A stretch of DNA of 64,000 nucleotides from Methylobacterium sp. J-088 (GCF_022829295.1 NZ_JAKSYH010000251.1:1-64000); one strand, 5' to 3'. Positions 1-8,736 are shown, counted from the first letter of the stretch. Program-made: numbers and translations. Notes: a model not told the origin generated them from the sequence alone.

Positions 1-104
1 TCATCTTCAGCCGGCAGAAGCGAACACACGTTCGGCGTCTCGATCGGCTTCGAGTGCCTGTTGCGCGGTGGCAGTGAGAACCGGCACATGTTGGCAATTG
101 CCTC

Positions 105-941
105 GTGCTTGAGCCCGAATACCCGAGCTGCCGACCGACGAGCGTGGCCGACGATGAAAACGAACTGCCGAACGGCCGCGTAGACTTCCACGGCAAACCT
201 CCTGGGCCCCTCCCGAAAGAGAAGCCTCTCGACTGGCCGGCTTTTACCCCGGCCGCATCAGCACCCCGCCGACGCTCCAGTGGATGGTTTTGTCACCGCC
301 CTACACACGCTGCCTGGCTCGATAAGTCGGCCCCACACTTTCACGCCCTGCTGCTCATCTGCCTTGCCACCGGGAGTCGGCCGGAGGCCGTCAAGCAGCT
401 TCAGTGGACGCAGGTCGATTTCGACGACGACTTGTTGCACCTTAATCCCGAAGAGCGCGAGCAGACGTCAAAGCGGCGTCCAGTGGTTAAGATGCCACCA
501 AGTCTAATCGCGTATCTGCGTCAGCTTCCGCGTGAGTCGGATTTCGTGGTCAGCTTCCGGGGGAAGCCAGTTGACCGGTACTACACCGCGCTAGGCGAAA
601 GCAGACGGCGAGCAGGGCTTGATGGTCGAGTGAACCTTTATAGCCCGCGGCACACGGTGGCACGCTGGCTGCGCAAGGAGCGGGTGCCGTTCGAGGAGGT
701 GGCGGGCCAGCTCGGGCACCGGGTGGCGGGGTTTGCAATCACCGAGATCTACGCGGCGTATTCGCCGGACTACCAGGCGCTGGCCACCGCGGGGATCGAG
801 CGGCTGCTGCAGGCGATCGCGGTGCACAGTCAGTCGTGTCAGTTCCTCGTCCAACGAGGGGCGAGGCCGGCGGGGCACGTGGGCGTATGCGCTTCCCGTC
901 TGGACGCTATCGGTCTGCACGAAGCGTCCGGTCCGCGGTAA
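105..941 (+). pseudogene. Tyrosine recombinase/phage-type integrase, catalytic-domain remnant
   Basis: The middle of this 278-codon frame matches the catalytic domain of tyrosine recombinases. An arginine lies in LATGSRPEA near residue 94, the box II arginine is in YSPRHTVARWL near residue 184, LGHR follows, and the likely nucleophile tyrosine is in ITEIYAAY near residue 217. The first roughly 75 residues do not look like the SAM-like core-binding domain, and the last roughly 45 after ERLLQAI do not look like integrase. The gene therefore appears to have lost its N-terminus and to read through into unrelated sequence. The usual box II histidine is replaced by tyrosine (YSPR rather than HxLR). 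It is most likely a relic of an integrated element. No attachment site or tRNA is visible nearby. Confidence 0.6.
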
Positions 942-1114
942 TCTTGGCTCGATGGGGTCTACGGCACCCACTGAGGTCTCATAGACGGCGCTGGCTATCC
1001 CTCCAGCAGAGAGGGAAGACGAAGTCCAAGCTCGACCACCACAGGGTTCGTTTCACCTCCACTCTCGCCGTTCGCGAGCGGTCACCATGGCGATAGGCAC
1101 CGCCATGGAGGTCA

Positions 1115-1507
1115 TCAGAGCACGATGTCGTATGCGGCGAGCTCGGGCAGCATCGCTTCGACGACGAAGTCCACGAACGCCACCGGCACGTCCAGGTAGA
1201 ACTCCCTGTCGGAGTAGGCCCCAATGCGGGCGGTCAGTCCTCGTGCGGTGAACCAAGACGCCAAGCGCCGCAGATCAGCTTCAGGGGTATCACTGAGGAA
1301 CGAGACCTGCGAACGCTCCCGGTCAGCATCTCGGTGCCCGGTATCGCTGCGGCTGAGCTGGAGATCCACGTTGGCCCCGGTCTGCCGCAACCAAACGGCG
1401 CGTTCGGTGCGCCGCAGCTCCACGAAACCGAGCTGCTGGACGAACATGTCCACGACGATCTCGAAGTGACACGGATTGACGCGATTGGCTACGTGGTTGA
1501 ACCGCAA
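1115..1507 (-). CDS. VOC-fold (glyoxalase/bleomycin-resistance-like) protein
   Basis: A 130-residue protein with a beta-alpha-beta-beta-beta layout. An N-terminal strand (FNHVANRV) is followed by a helix and a FVEL strand, then a second half with VSFLSDTP, a helix (DLRRLASWFTARGL) and EFYLDVP strands. Length and arrangement fit a single-subunit vicinal-oxygen-chelate protein, but I cannot name the substrate and metal ligands are not clear. The start is TTG at 1507, chosen because a strong GGAGGGAG Shine-Dalgarno sequence lies just upstream. It stands alone on the reverse strand in a poorly coding region. Confidence 0.5.
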   Translation of the reverse strand: MRFNHVANRVNPCHFEIVVDMFVQQLGFVELRRTERAVWLRQTGANVDLQLSRSDTGHRDADRERSQVSFLSDTPEADLRRLASWFTARGLTARIGAYSDREFYLDVPVAFVDFVVEAMLPELAAYDIVL

Positions 1508-2414
1508 GATCTGGCTCCCTCCCCTTGGGCGATAGCGTCTCTACGTCGAACACCAGCTGAGCGCTTGTCCCATCATGATCGCGCGTGGGGCTACGTGATA
1601 GGGGTGCTGCGCTGTGCGATTCAGGCTCTAGATGATTACCGCTACGATCCGCGGTGGGTCGGCGATTCGGGGCAGGGCGCAGGCGGTTGCGTCTCACCGG
1701 TATTCGAAGGTTCGCTCCCCCATACCCGGCGAAGCTTGATCCGTTGTGCAAGACCGGACGCTCCGCTTTGCGCCCATCCCGGCCATTCGATGGGTTATCA
1801 CGAGTTCCCACAAGCAGACGTTACCACCGACGTTCGGAGAGCGGCCTACGGGATGATCTAACGGTACGGAAGCGGCTGCCGACATGGCCGAACATTCCTT
1901 AACCGTGTCTGTCCCGCGGCAATCCCGCCGAGTTCTATAAGGATCTCAGATGTGTGCGATTTTGCGTTCCAAAAGGCAGAGACCACCCGATGGAACGCTT
2001 ATGATTCTTGGTACGGACCGTTCCACAGGAGCGGGCCCTATTGGACCGATTTTGGTAGTGGGGTTCGGTGCACGAGCTTGCAGCAATCGCCTTGGAGGCG
2101 GGTGCAACGGCTGCAGCGGGTGGGAAGCGGGATTTGACGTAACGCTTGGAAGCGGACCTTCAACTCCGCTCCCGGCTCAGTCGTTCGGGGTGATGCAGTT
2201 GGTATTTTTAAGGATCGCCCTCGGTCAAACACCATTTGGCGCAGCTCGCTTTCGCGCAGTACCAGCAGGTGCTCGATAAGCTCTAGCTTAGAACGCCTTC
2301 AGATTTGAACCGTTGTAAGTGTGTGATCTATAACACGTTTTCGGCTTGCTCAAGGATCTGTGAACGGCGATCACTGGGGCGTTGCGCCGTTCAAGGCGCG
2401 TGTCAGCGTGATCT
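1508..2414. other. Intergenic region, no gene supported
   Basis: About 0.9 kb between the VOC gene and the TonB-dependent receptor. Several overlapping open frames exist on both strands, but none has a recognisable domain, a convincing ribosome binding site or a consistent codon pattern. The last 150 bases are relatively AT-rich and must hold the promoter of the receptor gene. I see no clear Fur or Irr box. Confidence 0.5.
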
Positions 2415-4634
2415 ATGTCTTACCGTTCCTCGCTCCTCGCCGTCCTTCTCGCCACCACCACCCTCGCTGGGAATGCGAGCGCGCAGGACGGGACCATCCA
2501 GCTCAACGAGATCTCAGTCGACGCGGCAGGACCCGGCAGCTCTGCCCCGGGACCGATGGGCTCCAGCGGCCTCAACCTCAGTGCGGGCGACGGCGGCACG
2601 GCCGCGACCAGCGGCGGTGGCGGTGGTCCGTCCGGCATCACCGGCTACACCGCCCGCGTGACGACTGCGGGAACGAAGACCAACACGCCAATCATTGAGA
2701 CGCCGCAATCGATCTCGGTCGTCACCCGGGAGCAGCTCAACGACCGCAACGTCCAGACCCTGAGCGATGCGATCAACTACGTCCCCGGCGCCATATCGGC
2801 CCGGTCGGGCTTCGATCCGCGCTTCGACCAGATCTTCATCCGCGGCTTCGACGTGCTCACCAACCAGGGCACCTACCGCGACGGCCTGCGCGTAATCGGC
2901 AGCGGGTTCATCTTCCCGCGCATCGAGCCCTACGGCGCGGAGGCCGTGACCATCCTACGCGGGCCGTCCGCCGGTCTCTACGGCCTCGGCTCGCCGGGCG
3001 GCATCCTCGACATCACGAGCAAGCGCCCGGTTTTCGTGCCATTCGGCGAGGTCCAGTTCCAGGCCGGTAGCTTCGACCGCGTCCAGGGCAACTTCGACTT
3101 CGGTGGCCCAGTCGAGGGCTCGGGCGGTACCATGGCCTACAGGCTGACCGGCATCCGTCGCGAGGCAGGCACCTTCATCGGCCTCGGCACCAACGACGAC
3201 CGGTTCAACATCGCGCCCGCCTTTACCTGGAAACCCGATGCCGCCACGACGTTCACGTTCCTGAGTGAGTTTCAAACGACCAACACGCCAGCCACGACGT
3301 TCTACTACAACTACCCAGGTTTCCGGGCGAGCCCGTACTATATGGGCGACCCGCGCTTCGCCGGTCTCGACCAGACGCAGTATCGGGTCGGCTACGCCTT
3401 CGAGCATTTCATCACGCCCGATTTGGTCTTCCGCCAGAACTTCCGGCACTACGGCGTCTTCCTCAGCGGGAAGTACGTCGATATCAACGGCATAAACGAC
3501 GCAAACACGATCGGCACGCGCGACACTGGCTACATCCGCGAAGGCTTGGTGCAGCAGACGCTGGACAACCAGTTGGAGGCGCGCTTCGCCACCGGCCCGA
3601 TCGCTCACACCGTGGTCGGGGGCGTCGACTATGCGCGGTACAGCTTGAGCCAGCGCCTCGGCTTCGGCCTTGCCCCAGATCTGAACCTGATCACGCGGAA
3701 CTACGGCCAACAGTTCATCGCCACGCCGACCCTCGGGTCCGCCGCACGTCAGACCCAGGAGCAGATCGGCGTCTACCTGCAGGATCAGGCCAAGTTCGGC
3801 GACTTCATCCTCACCCTGAACGGACGCCACGATTGGGTCTTCCAAGACAACTTCACGACCCCCGACAGCGCGGTCTCACGCCAGAACAACAGCGCGTTCA
3901 CGGGCCGGGTCGGACTGGGTTACGTCCTAGCGCCGGGCCTCGTGCCCTACGCCAGCTACGCCACAACCTTCACCCCGCAGGTGGGCCTCGACCGAAACGG
4001 ACAGGCGTTCAAGCCGGCGACCGGTGATCAAATCGAGGCGGGCGTGAAGTACCTGATCCCCGGCACCAACATCCAAACCGCATTCGCCGGCTTCGACATC
4101 ACACAGTCGAACATTTTGATCCCCGACGCGTCCTCCCTCGCGTTCCAGACCGCCGGCGGTGCCGTGCGCTCGAAGGGCTTCGAGGCCGAGGCGACCGCCA
4201 ACCTCGCCCCAGGCACCAACCTAACGATCGCCTACACCCACGTCGACATCCGGTTCGTGAACTCGGTCTCCTCAACCGGCCAGTCGCTCGCCGGCAACCT
4301 CGTCTCGGGCATTCCCCAGGATACCTACGCGTCGTTCCTGACCTACGCGTTCCCACCATCCTCGCCTCTGCGCGGCCTTCAGATCGGCGGTGGCATCCGC
4401 TACATCGGTGCGAGCTTCGCCGACGATCAGAACACGGTGCGCAACACTGCCGTCACGCTCTACGACGCTTTGGTGGCCTACGACTTCGCGGCCCTCGATC
4501 CGAAGTACAAGGGCTTCCGTGCGCAGCTCAACGGCTACAACATCTTCGATCGGAACTATCAGACCTGCTCGTTTGGGTTCTGCAATCGCAACCAGCCGGC
4601 GACGGTCATTGGCAGCCTGATCTACCGGTGGTGA
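2415..4634 (+). CDS. TonB-dependent siderophore receptor
   Basis: A 739-residue outer-membrane receptor that would import a ferric-siderophore or similar large chelate using energy from TonB-ExbB-ExbD. A signal peptide (LLAVLLATTTLAGNASA) is followed by a possible TonB box (LNEISVDA) and a Gly/Ser-rich spacer. The plug domain starts near residue 90 with TNTPIIETPQSISVV and contains VTILRGPSAGLYG and GGILDITSKRP. A beta-barrel from about residue 210 ends in the aromatic C-terminus SLIYRW expected by the Bam machinery. The plug resembles that of the receptor at 16594-18873, so the two are paralogues. No siderophore synthesis, ABC importer or FecIR-type regulator lies nearby, so the ligand is unknown. 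Confidence 0.92.
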   Translation: MSYRSSLLAVLLATTTLAGNASAQDGTIQLNEISVDAAGPGSSAPGPMGSSGLNLSAGDGGTAATSGGGGGPSGITGYTARVTTAGTKTNTPIIETPQSISVVTREQLNDRNVQTLSDAINYVPGAISARSGFDPRFDQIFIRGFDVLTNQGTYRDGLRVIGSGFIFPRIEPYGAEAVTILRGPSAGLYGLGSPGGILDITSKRPVFVPFGEVQFQAGSFDRVQGNFDFGGPVEGSGGTMAYRLTGIRREAGTFIGLGTNDDRFNIAPAFTWKPDAATTFTFLSEFQTTNTPATTFYYNYPGFRASPYYMGDPRFAGLDQTQYRVGYAFEHFITPDLVFRQNFRHYGVFLSGKYVDINGINDANTIGTRDTGYIREGLVQQTLDNQLEARFATGPIAHTVVGGVDYARYSLSQRLGFGLAPDLNLITRNYGQQFIATPTLGSAARQTQEQIGVYLQDQAKFGDFILTLNGRHDWVFQDNFTTPDSAVSRQNNSAFTGRVGLGYVLAPGLVPYASYATTFTPQVGLDRNGQAFKPATGDQIEAGVKYLIPGTNIQTAFAGFDITQSNILIPDASSLAFQTAGGAVRSKGFEAEATANLAPGTNLTIAYTHVDIRFVNSVSSTGQSLAGNLVSGIPQDTYASFLTYAFPPSSPLRGLQIGGGIRYIGASFADDQNTVRNTAVTLYDALVAYDFAALDPKYKGFRAQLNGYNIFDRNYQTCSFGFCNRNQPATVIGSLIYRW

Positions 4635-4750
4635 GAGGCGCCCCCTTCAACGGCTGGGTATTCAAGTGCTGAACCGTTACACCAGCACGACGACCGCGGC
4701 GCGCTGCATGGCGGGCTGCGGCTGAGGTGATACGGGCGTGAGAGGATGCC

Positions 4751-5032
4751 GTGCACGAGATCGATCTGACCCCAACTTACCAGGACACCCTTCGTCTCGC
4801 GCAGCTCCGGAAGCAGGCGAAGAGCCTCGGACTGAAGTTGTCGAAGTCGCGCTGGCGTCAGTCTTATATTCGGAACCGCGGCGGCCTGATCCTCCTCGAT
4901 AGTCGGGACGAGGTCGTCGCAGGGGACGGCTACAGTCTCAATCTGGCGGCGGCCGAGAGGATCTTGTCCGTCATGGCCGATCAAATGCCCTCTTCGATGG
5001 CACGATCGATGGAACGTATGGGGTCGGCATAG
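4751..5032 (+). CDS. Small hypothetical protein
   Basis: A 93-residue basic protein starting at GTG with a purine-rich GAGAGGA about ten bases upstream. The first half (LAQLRKQAKSLGLKLSKSRWRQSY) is a strongly basic helix. The second half (GGLILLDSRDEVVAGDGYSLNLAAAERIL) reads like a small beta-hairpin and helix. No named domain is recognised. It follows the receptor gene by 116 bases on the same strand, but nothing ties its role to iron uptake. Confidence 0.55.
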   Translation: MHEIDLTPTYQDTLRLAQLRKQAKSLGLKLSKSRWRQSYIRNRGGLILLDSRDEVVAGDGYSLNLAAAERILSVMADQMPSSMARSMERMGSA

Positions 5033-5114
5033 AAAGCTTTGCTCAATAAGCGCCCCAGTGCCGGTAAGCAGACCTTTCCGAGGTCCTAGAAGGGTCGAAA
5101 GCAGACTCTAGACT

Positions 5115-5261
5115 CTACGCGGGAAAGATATGTAGCATCGTGCCGATCACGCCAAGCGCACATATGCCGATTAGAGCCGCTGTGATGTACAATAGCATCC
5201 AGCTTTCACTTTTGATGGGCGAGTGGCTGTCGTCGTCAGGATCGTCAAACCAATCTGTCAC
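5115..5261 (-). CDS. Small single-pass membrane protein, hypothetical
   Basis: A 48-codon reverse-strand frame with a GTG start at 5261 and TAG stop at 5115. The N-terminus is acidic and hydrophilic (TDWFDDPDDDSHSP). A single hydrophobic segment follows (MLLYITAALIGICALGVIGT) and the protein ends HIFPA. An acidic head followed by one clean transmembrane helix is unlikely to arise by chance in noncoding DNA. An in-frame stop four codons upstream fixes the start. The Shine-Dalgarno is weak. Function unknown. Confidence 0.45.
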   Translation of the reverse strand: MTDWFDDPDDDSHSPIKSESWMLLYITAALIGICALGVIGTMLHIFPA

Positions 5262-5378
5262 GTGGTCATATCATGTCGGGCAAGTTGAAGAGCGGCTTAT
5301 GTACGCTATGCAATGAGAACATAAACCTATAAGCTTCTTCCGGTCTGCCCGTGCCCCCCGAGCGATCTGCTTGATCGC

Positions 5379-6599
5379 CTACGACGAGCTCGCCATCGGC
5401 GTGACGACGTGCATAAAGCTCGCCATGCCAGCGCTCCGCACCGGGTGGAAGGGTTTAGCCTGTGCTTCGCAGTATCGTTTCAGGTGAAGGCTCGCCTCGT
5501 GGCTGACACAGCTCACGGGGAACACCGCTAGATCCGCTTGCCCAACCAGCCCCGCCAGAAGGCACAGGTTGTCCTCGATACCTCCGTCATGGTTGAGCAG
5601 CCTGCCGCCCCTGGCCTCCACGAAGCGGCGGAGATTGGCCACCTGACGCCGCCGGCCGCCAACATAGAGGATGACCTGTCCGTCTAGCCGTCCCGATGTT
5701 TGGCTATCGGCTGTATCCACGCTCGGCACATCCAGAGCCGCTTCGAGGGCAGCCAGTTCCCTTTCGGCAACTGATCGGCGGGCTATCTCCGTGGCTAGAT
5801 CAGCGCTGAGGCGTTCGGCTGCGCCAGCCAGCACCGCAAGCCGCTCCTCCAACGCGGTCGCATGCGCGATCTCCCGGGCCAGCCGCACCTCCAGGCCGCG
5901 CGTGGACGGTGGCTCGATGGTCGTAGTAGCCGGGATGGGACGCTCGATTTCGATCGTCCGGGTGCGCTTCCCGAGATCGTCGCGCTCGCGCATGAGCGCC
6001 ATGATGCGCTCGTCCCGTGCCGCAAGCGCTTCATCGCGTCGGCCCAACTCCTCTTCGAGATGGCGCAGGCGGCGGATGTCGGCCCGGTTCGACTGACCGA
6101 CGAGGTGCGAGAGCATGTGCACTTCGCCGAAGATTTCCTGCACGAGTGGCCAGTCGGTGGCTGGGTGGGTGATCGCTGCCCAATAAGCGCCAGGGATAGC
6201 CCCACGCTCCAGCGAGGACTTCCAGAGCGCCCGAACCGCGTCAGCGGTGCGCGCCTCGGCAAAGCGTTCGATCTCCCGCTCGTGCCGCCGGTCCAGGGTC
6301 TTTTGCAGCAGACGGCCACCCCCGTCCTTGCGACCGGCTATCTGGACGATCTCTCCGTGCAGGTGGTGCTCACTGATCGTCCGAGCGTCGGCACGCCCAA
6401 GCTTGGCCAGGATCGCGCGGGCTTCAGAGTTGGTCAAGCAGGTGCCTACGATCGAGCAGTGCAGGTTCTCGGCAAGCTCCCAGATCCGGTCCCGCGGTTT
6501 ATCCGCCGAGTCGGGTTCAGGCGGCGGCACGAACGGCGGACGGGTGACGGAAGCGAGGGCGCGCAGCGCTGGACCGTCGAGGTGAGCGATTGGCGGCAT
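5379..6599 (-). CDS. DUF2325 domain-containing protein, putative ModE-regulated
   Basis: The C-terminal 95 residues match DUF2325: ILYVGGRRRQVANLRRFVEARGG is broken into strand and helix, then DGGIEDN and VFPVSCVSHEASLHLKRYC follow. The N-terminus carries a conserved-looking Cys/His patch (LHCSIVGTCL, then HHLHGEIV) that could bind a metal or cofactor. A long charged coiled coil lies between (roughly residues 160-310 with many LxxR/E heptads). The biochemical function of the family is not established. A frame open to an ATG at 6626 would start inside the palindrome at 6616-6637. I therefore prefer the ATG at 6599, nine codons downstream, giving 406 residues. The palindrome and the neighbouring modE suggest molybdenum-dependent control. 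Confidence 0.75.
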   Translation of the reverse strand: MPPIAHLDGPALRALASVTRPPFVPPPEPDSADKPRDRIWELAENLHCSIVGTCLTNSEARAILAKLGRADARTISEHHLHGEIVQIAGRKDGGGRLLQKTLDRRHEREIERFAEARTADAVRALWKSSLERGAIPGAYWAAITHPATDWPLVQEIFGEVHMLSHLVGQSNRADIRRLRHLEEELGRRDEALAARDERIMALMRERDDLGKRTRTIEIERPIPATTTIEPPSTRGLEVRLAREIAHATALEERLAVLAGAAERLSADLATEIARRSVAERELAALEAALDVPSVDTADSQTSGRLDGQVILYVGGRRRQVANLRRFVEARGGRLLNHDGGIEDNLCLLAGLVGQADLAVFPVSCVSHEASLHLKRYCEAQAKPFHPVRSAGMASFMHVVTPMASSS

Positions 6600-6615
6600 C
6601 GGCGTCTCGTCAGTC

Positions 6616-6637
6616 GTTATATCCATTCGGATATAAC
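6616..6637. promoter_or_regulatory. ModE-type operator (Mo-box) before the DUF2325 gene
   Basis: A perfect inverted repeat with half-sites GTTATATCC and GGATATAAC separated by ATTC. The TATAT/ATATA halves flanked by C/G match the form of ModE operators described in Proteobacteria (TATAT-type half-sites with dyad symmetry). It lies immediately upstream of the reverse-strand DUF2325 gene and resembles the two other palindromes at 7117-7140 and 9594-9615. Binding by the ModE encoded at 6664-7032 is inference. Confidence 0.65.
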
Positions 6638-6663
6638 ACTCTGTCCAAAAACAATCGGCTTGC

Positions 6664-7032
6664 CTAGGGGGAGGTCACAGCCGGCAGGTCGTCTGCGGTT
6701 CGCTCGGGAGCAGCAATCCGATCTAGGAAGGGCGCGGCCGCCCGGTCGGCAGCACGCTCGATCGCCCTGTAATGCGCGACCAGATCGACTCCGAGTGTAG
6801 ACAAGCGTGCCCCGCCTCCCGCCTTACCGCCAATCTGCGCCTCGACTACCGGCTGCCCGAAACCGCTGTTCATCGCCTCAATGAGCATCCATGCCCGCCG
6901 GTAGGACATGCCGAGCGCCCGCCCGGCTGCGCTGATCGAGCCGTGCTCGGCAACCATCTCCAGGAGTTGCACTTTACCGGGGCCGATACGATTGTCGGGC
7001 CCAACGTCGATACGAATGCTCAGGCTTGCCAT
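6664..7032 (-). CDS. modE: ModE-like molybdate-responsive regulator, winged-helix domain only
   Basis: A 122-residue protein consisting of the LysR-like winged helix of ModE: a short basic start (SIRIDVGPDNRIGPGKVQLLE), then HGSISAAGRALGMSYRRAW as the helix-turn-helix, then QIGGKAGGGARLSTLG as the wing. The C-terminal tandem Mop domains of E. coli ModE are absent, and a separate Mop protein is encoded at 7988-8197. The frame extends upstream to 7152, but the ATG at 7032 has a good AGGGAGAG ribosome site and matches the family start. It is divergent from modA with a Mo-box between them, suggesting autoregulation. The short type has precedent in alphaproteobacteria. Confidence 0.85.
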   Translation of the reverse strand: MASLSIRIDVGPDNRIGPGKVQLLEMVAEHGSISAAGRALGMSYRRAWMLIEAMNSGFGQPVVEAQIGGKAGGGARLSTLGVDLVAHYRAIERAADRAAAPFLDRIAAPERTADDLPAVTSP

Positions 7033-7116
7033 CAGGTCTCTCCCTCGCCTCATGCCACGAACCGACGCGTCGACCGGTGGAGCAGTCGCGAACGCAGCGC
7101 AATCGATGGCTTTCGG

Positions 7117-7140
7117 CGATATATTCTGCTTGATATAGCG
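7117..7140. promoter_or_regulatory. ModE-type operator between modE and modA
   Basis: Half-sites CGATATAT and ATATAGCG, eight bases each, are separated by eight bases; they are inverted repeats with one mismatch. Read on the reverse strand the first half is CGCTATAT, the form known from the E. coli ModE operator. The site lies 36 bases before the modA ATG and about 85 bases before the modE start, so one bound regulator could control both directions. Confidence 0.65.
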
Positions 7141-7175
7141 CTGCTGGCACATCCGACGTCGAGGACCGCTTCCGC

Positions 7176-7955
7176 ATGCGCAGTTTGATCCGCTCCGGCC
7201 TCATCGCCGCCTTGTTCCTCACCGTTGGAGCAGCCCAAGCGGCCGAGACCACGACGGTGTTCGGAGCAGCCAGCCTCAAGAACGCTCTCGATGATGCCGG
7301 CAAGGCATTCACAGCACAATCTGGGATCGAGATCCGGGCAAGCTACGCGGCGTCCTCTGCCCTCGCCCGGCAGATCGAGGCCGGAGCGCCGGCCGACCTG
7401 TTCGCCTCGGCCGACCTCGAATGGATGGACTACCTCGCCAAGAAGAACCTCATCCGTCCGGACACGCGGGTGAGCCTGCTCGGCAACCGCCTCGTCCTGA
7501 TCGCGCCGCGCGACGCCAAGGAGAACACGGTTGCCTTCACGCCGGAGGGCTTCGCCAAAGCGCTCGGCTCCGATGGGCGGCTGGCCACCGGCGAGGTCAA
7601 CTCGGTGCCGATCGGCAAGTACGCTAAGACCGCTTTCGAAAAGCTCGGTCTGTGGGGGAGCATTCAACCTCGTCTGGCTCAGAGCGACAACGTCCGAGCG
7701 GCCCTGGCTCTGGTCTCGCGCGGGGAGGCGCCGCTCGGCGTCGTCTACGAGAGCGACGCGAAGTCGGATCCCGGCGTGAAGGTCGTGGGCGTGTTTCCGG
7801 CGGACAGCCACCCGCCCGTGGTGTACCCGTTCGCCGTCACCGCGGACGCGAAGGGCGACGGCGCGAAGCGCTTCCTGGACTACCTCCGGAGCGCAGCAGC
7901 AAAGCCCTTCTTCGAGGCTCAGGGCTTCAGCGTCATCGAGGATGGCAATAATTAA
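7176..7955 (+). CDS. modA: Molybdate ABC transporter substrate-binding protein ModA
   Basis: A 259-residue periplasmic binding protein. A signal peptide (LIAALFLTVGAAQAA) is followed by the ModA signatures VFGAASLKNAL, SYAASSALARQIEAGAPADLFASAD and GVVYESDA, which form the oxyanion pocket. Length and motifs are normal for the family. It is divergent from modE and followed 32 bases later by a Mop-domain gene. The permease (modB) and ATPase (modC) that normally follow are absent, so the partner transporter must be elsewhere. Confidence 0.93.
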   Translation: MRSLIRSGLIAALFLTVGAAQAAETTTVFGAASLKNALDDAGKAFTAQSGIEIRASYAASSALARQIEAGAPADLFASADLEWMDYLAKKNLIRPDTRVSLLGNRLVLIAPRDAKENTVAFTPEGFAKALGSDGRLATGEVNSVPIGKYAKTAFEKLGLWGSIQPRLAQSDNVRAALALVSRGEAPLGVVYESDAKSDPGVKVVGVFPADSHPPVVYPFAVTADAKGDGAKRFLDYLRSAAAKPFFEAQGFSVIEDGNN

Positions 7956-7987
7956 GCGACCCGGAATGGGCCAGGAAGGCGGACACC

Positions 7988-8197
7988 GTGAAGATCAGCG
8001 CGCGCAACATCATCAAGGGCACCGTGACGGCGATCGAGAAGGGCGCCACCACGGCGCACGTCAAGATTGAGATCATGCCGGGCCAGGTCGTCACCGCCGC
8101 CGTAACCAACGAAGCGGTCGACAGCCTCAACCTCACGGTGGGCGGTCCGGCCTATGCCGTGATCAAGGCGTCCGACGTCATGGTTGCCGTCGACTGA
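7988..8197 (+). CDS. Mop-domain molbindin (molybdate-binding protein)
   Basis: A 69-residue protein that is a single Mop/TOBE domain: ISARNIIKGTVTAIEKGA, then VKIEIMPGQVVTAAVT, then LTVGGPAYAVIKASDVMVAVD. Molbindins of this size assemble into hexamers that bind several molybdate or tungstate ions in the cytoplasm for storage or buffering. It supplies the domain missing from the short ModE. It is probably cotranscribed with modA, and its TGA stop overlaps the ATG of the next gene by one base, suggesting translational coupling. Confidence 0.88.
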   Translation: MKISARNIIKGTVTAIEKGATTAHVKIEIMPGQVVTAAVTNEAVDSLNLTVGGPAYAVIKASDVMVAVD

Positions 8198-8709
8198 TGA
8201 AGCCTGGATCCCGCGTTCTCCTCACCGTCGCATTGACGGTCTGCTGCATCGGCCCGGCGGTCGCTGAGGATGCGCCGGCTTGTGCGGGCTTCGCATGGTC
8301 GGTCGCGCGGGATCGTGCTGCGTTCACGGCGCCCGATTTGGCCGGGCTCGCATCTGGATCGGCTCTACCCGGCGGGACGGGGGCGGCGCAGGTGTCGTTG
8401 AAGCCGGCGGCAGAGGTGACACTGCCGGTTCAATCTGAGAGGACCGCGAAGCCAGGGACGTTCGCGGGCTTCATCACGGCCACGGTGCCATCCGCCGGCA
8501 CCTATCAACTGACGCTGTCGGAGGAGGCCTGGATCGACGTCAGCCAGGATGGGCGCACGACGCTCAAGCCCGAGCGCATCAGCGGCAAGGCCGGCTGCCC
8601 GGAGGTCCGCAAGAGCCTGCGTTTCGCACTCGACGCCGGCCCGGTGACGATCGAGATCGGCCGCGCGCCGAGCCAGCAGATCAAGCTCGATCTGCTCCCG
8701 GCGGAGTAG
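8197..8709 (+). CDS. Periplasmic protein of unknown function coupled to the Mop gene
   Basis: A 170-residue exported protein with a signal peptide (LLTVALTVCCIGPAVA). The mature part contains FAWSVARDRAAF, a beta-rich centre (FAGFITATVPSAGTYQLTLSEEAWIDV) and a C-terminal pair GCPEVRKSLRFAL and PVTIEIGRAP. I know this pattern from a family of exported proteobacterial proteins that databases often mislabel as homogentisate 1,2-dioxygenase; no dioxygenase metal site is visible. The start codon overlaps the stop of the molbindin gene, so the two are likely translated together. Its place in a molybdenum operon is unexplained. Confidence 0.7.
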   Translation: MKPGSRVLLTVALTVCCIGPAVAEDAPACAGFAWSVARDRAAFTAPDLAGLASGSALPGGTGAAQVSLKPAAEVTLPVQSERTAKPGTFAGFITATVPSAGTYQLTLSEEAWIDVSQDGRTTLKPERISGKAGCPEVRKSLRFALDAGPVTIEIGRAPSQQIKLDLLPAE

Positions 8710-8736
8710 CCGCGTCGGCCGCCTGTCTCGACTGCC

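Noticed and set aside
1..89. A reverse-strand frame open to the left edge of the window
   Set aside because: Under 30 codons visible, no recognisable motif; it could be the start of a gene beyond the window but cannot be supported.
1950..2279. A 109-codon forward frame before the first receptor
   Set aside because: Gly-rich translation without a domain or ribosome site; another frame overlaps it on the same strand.
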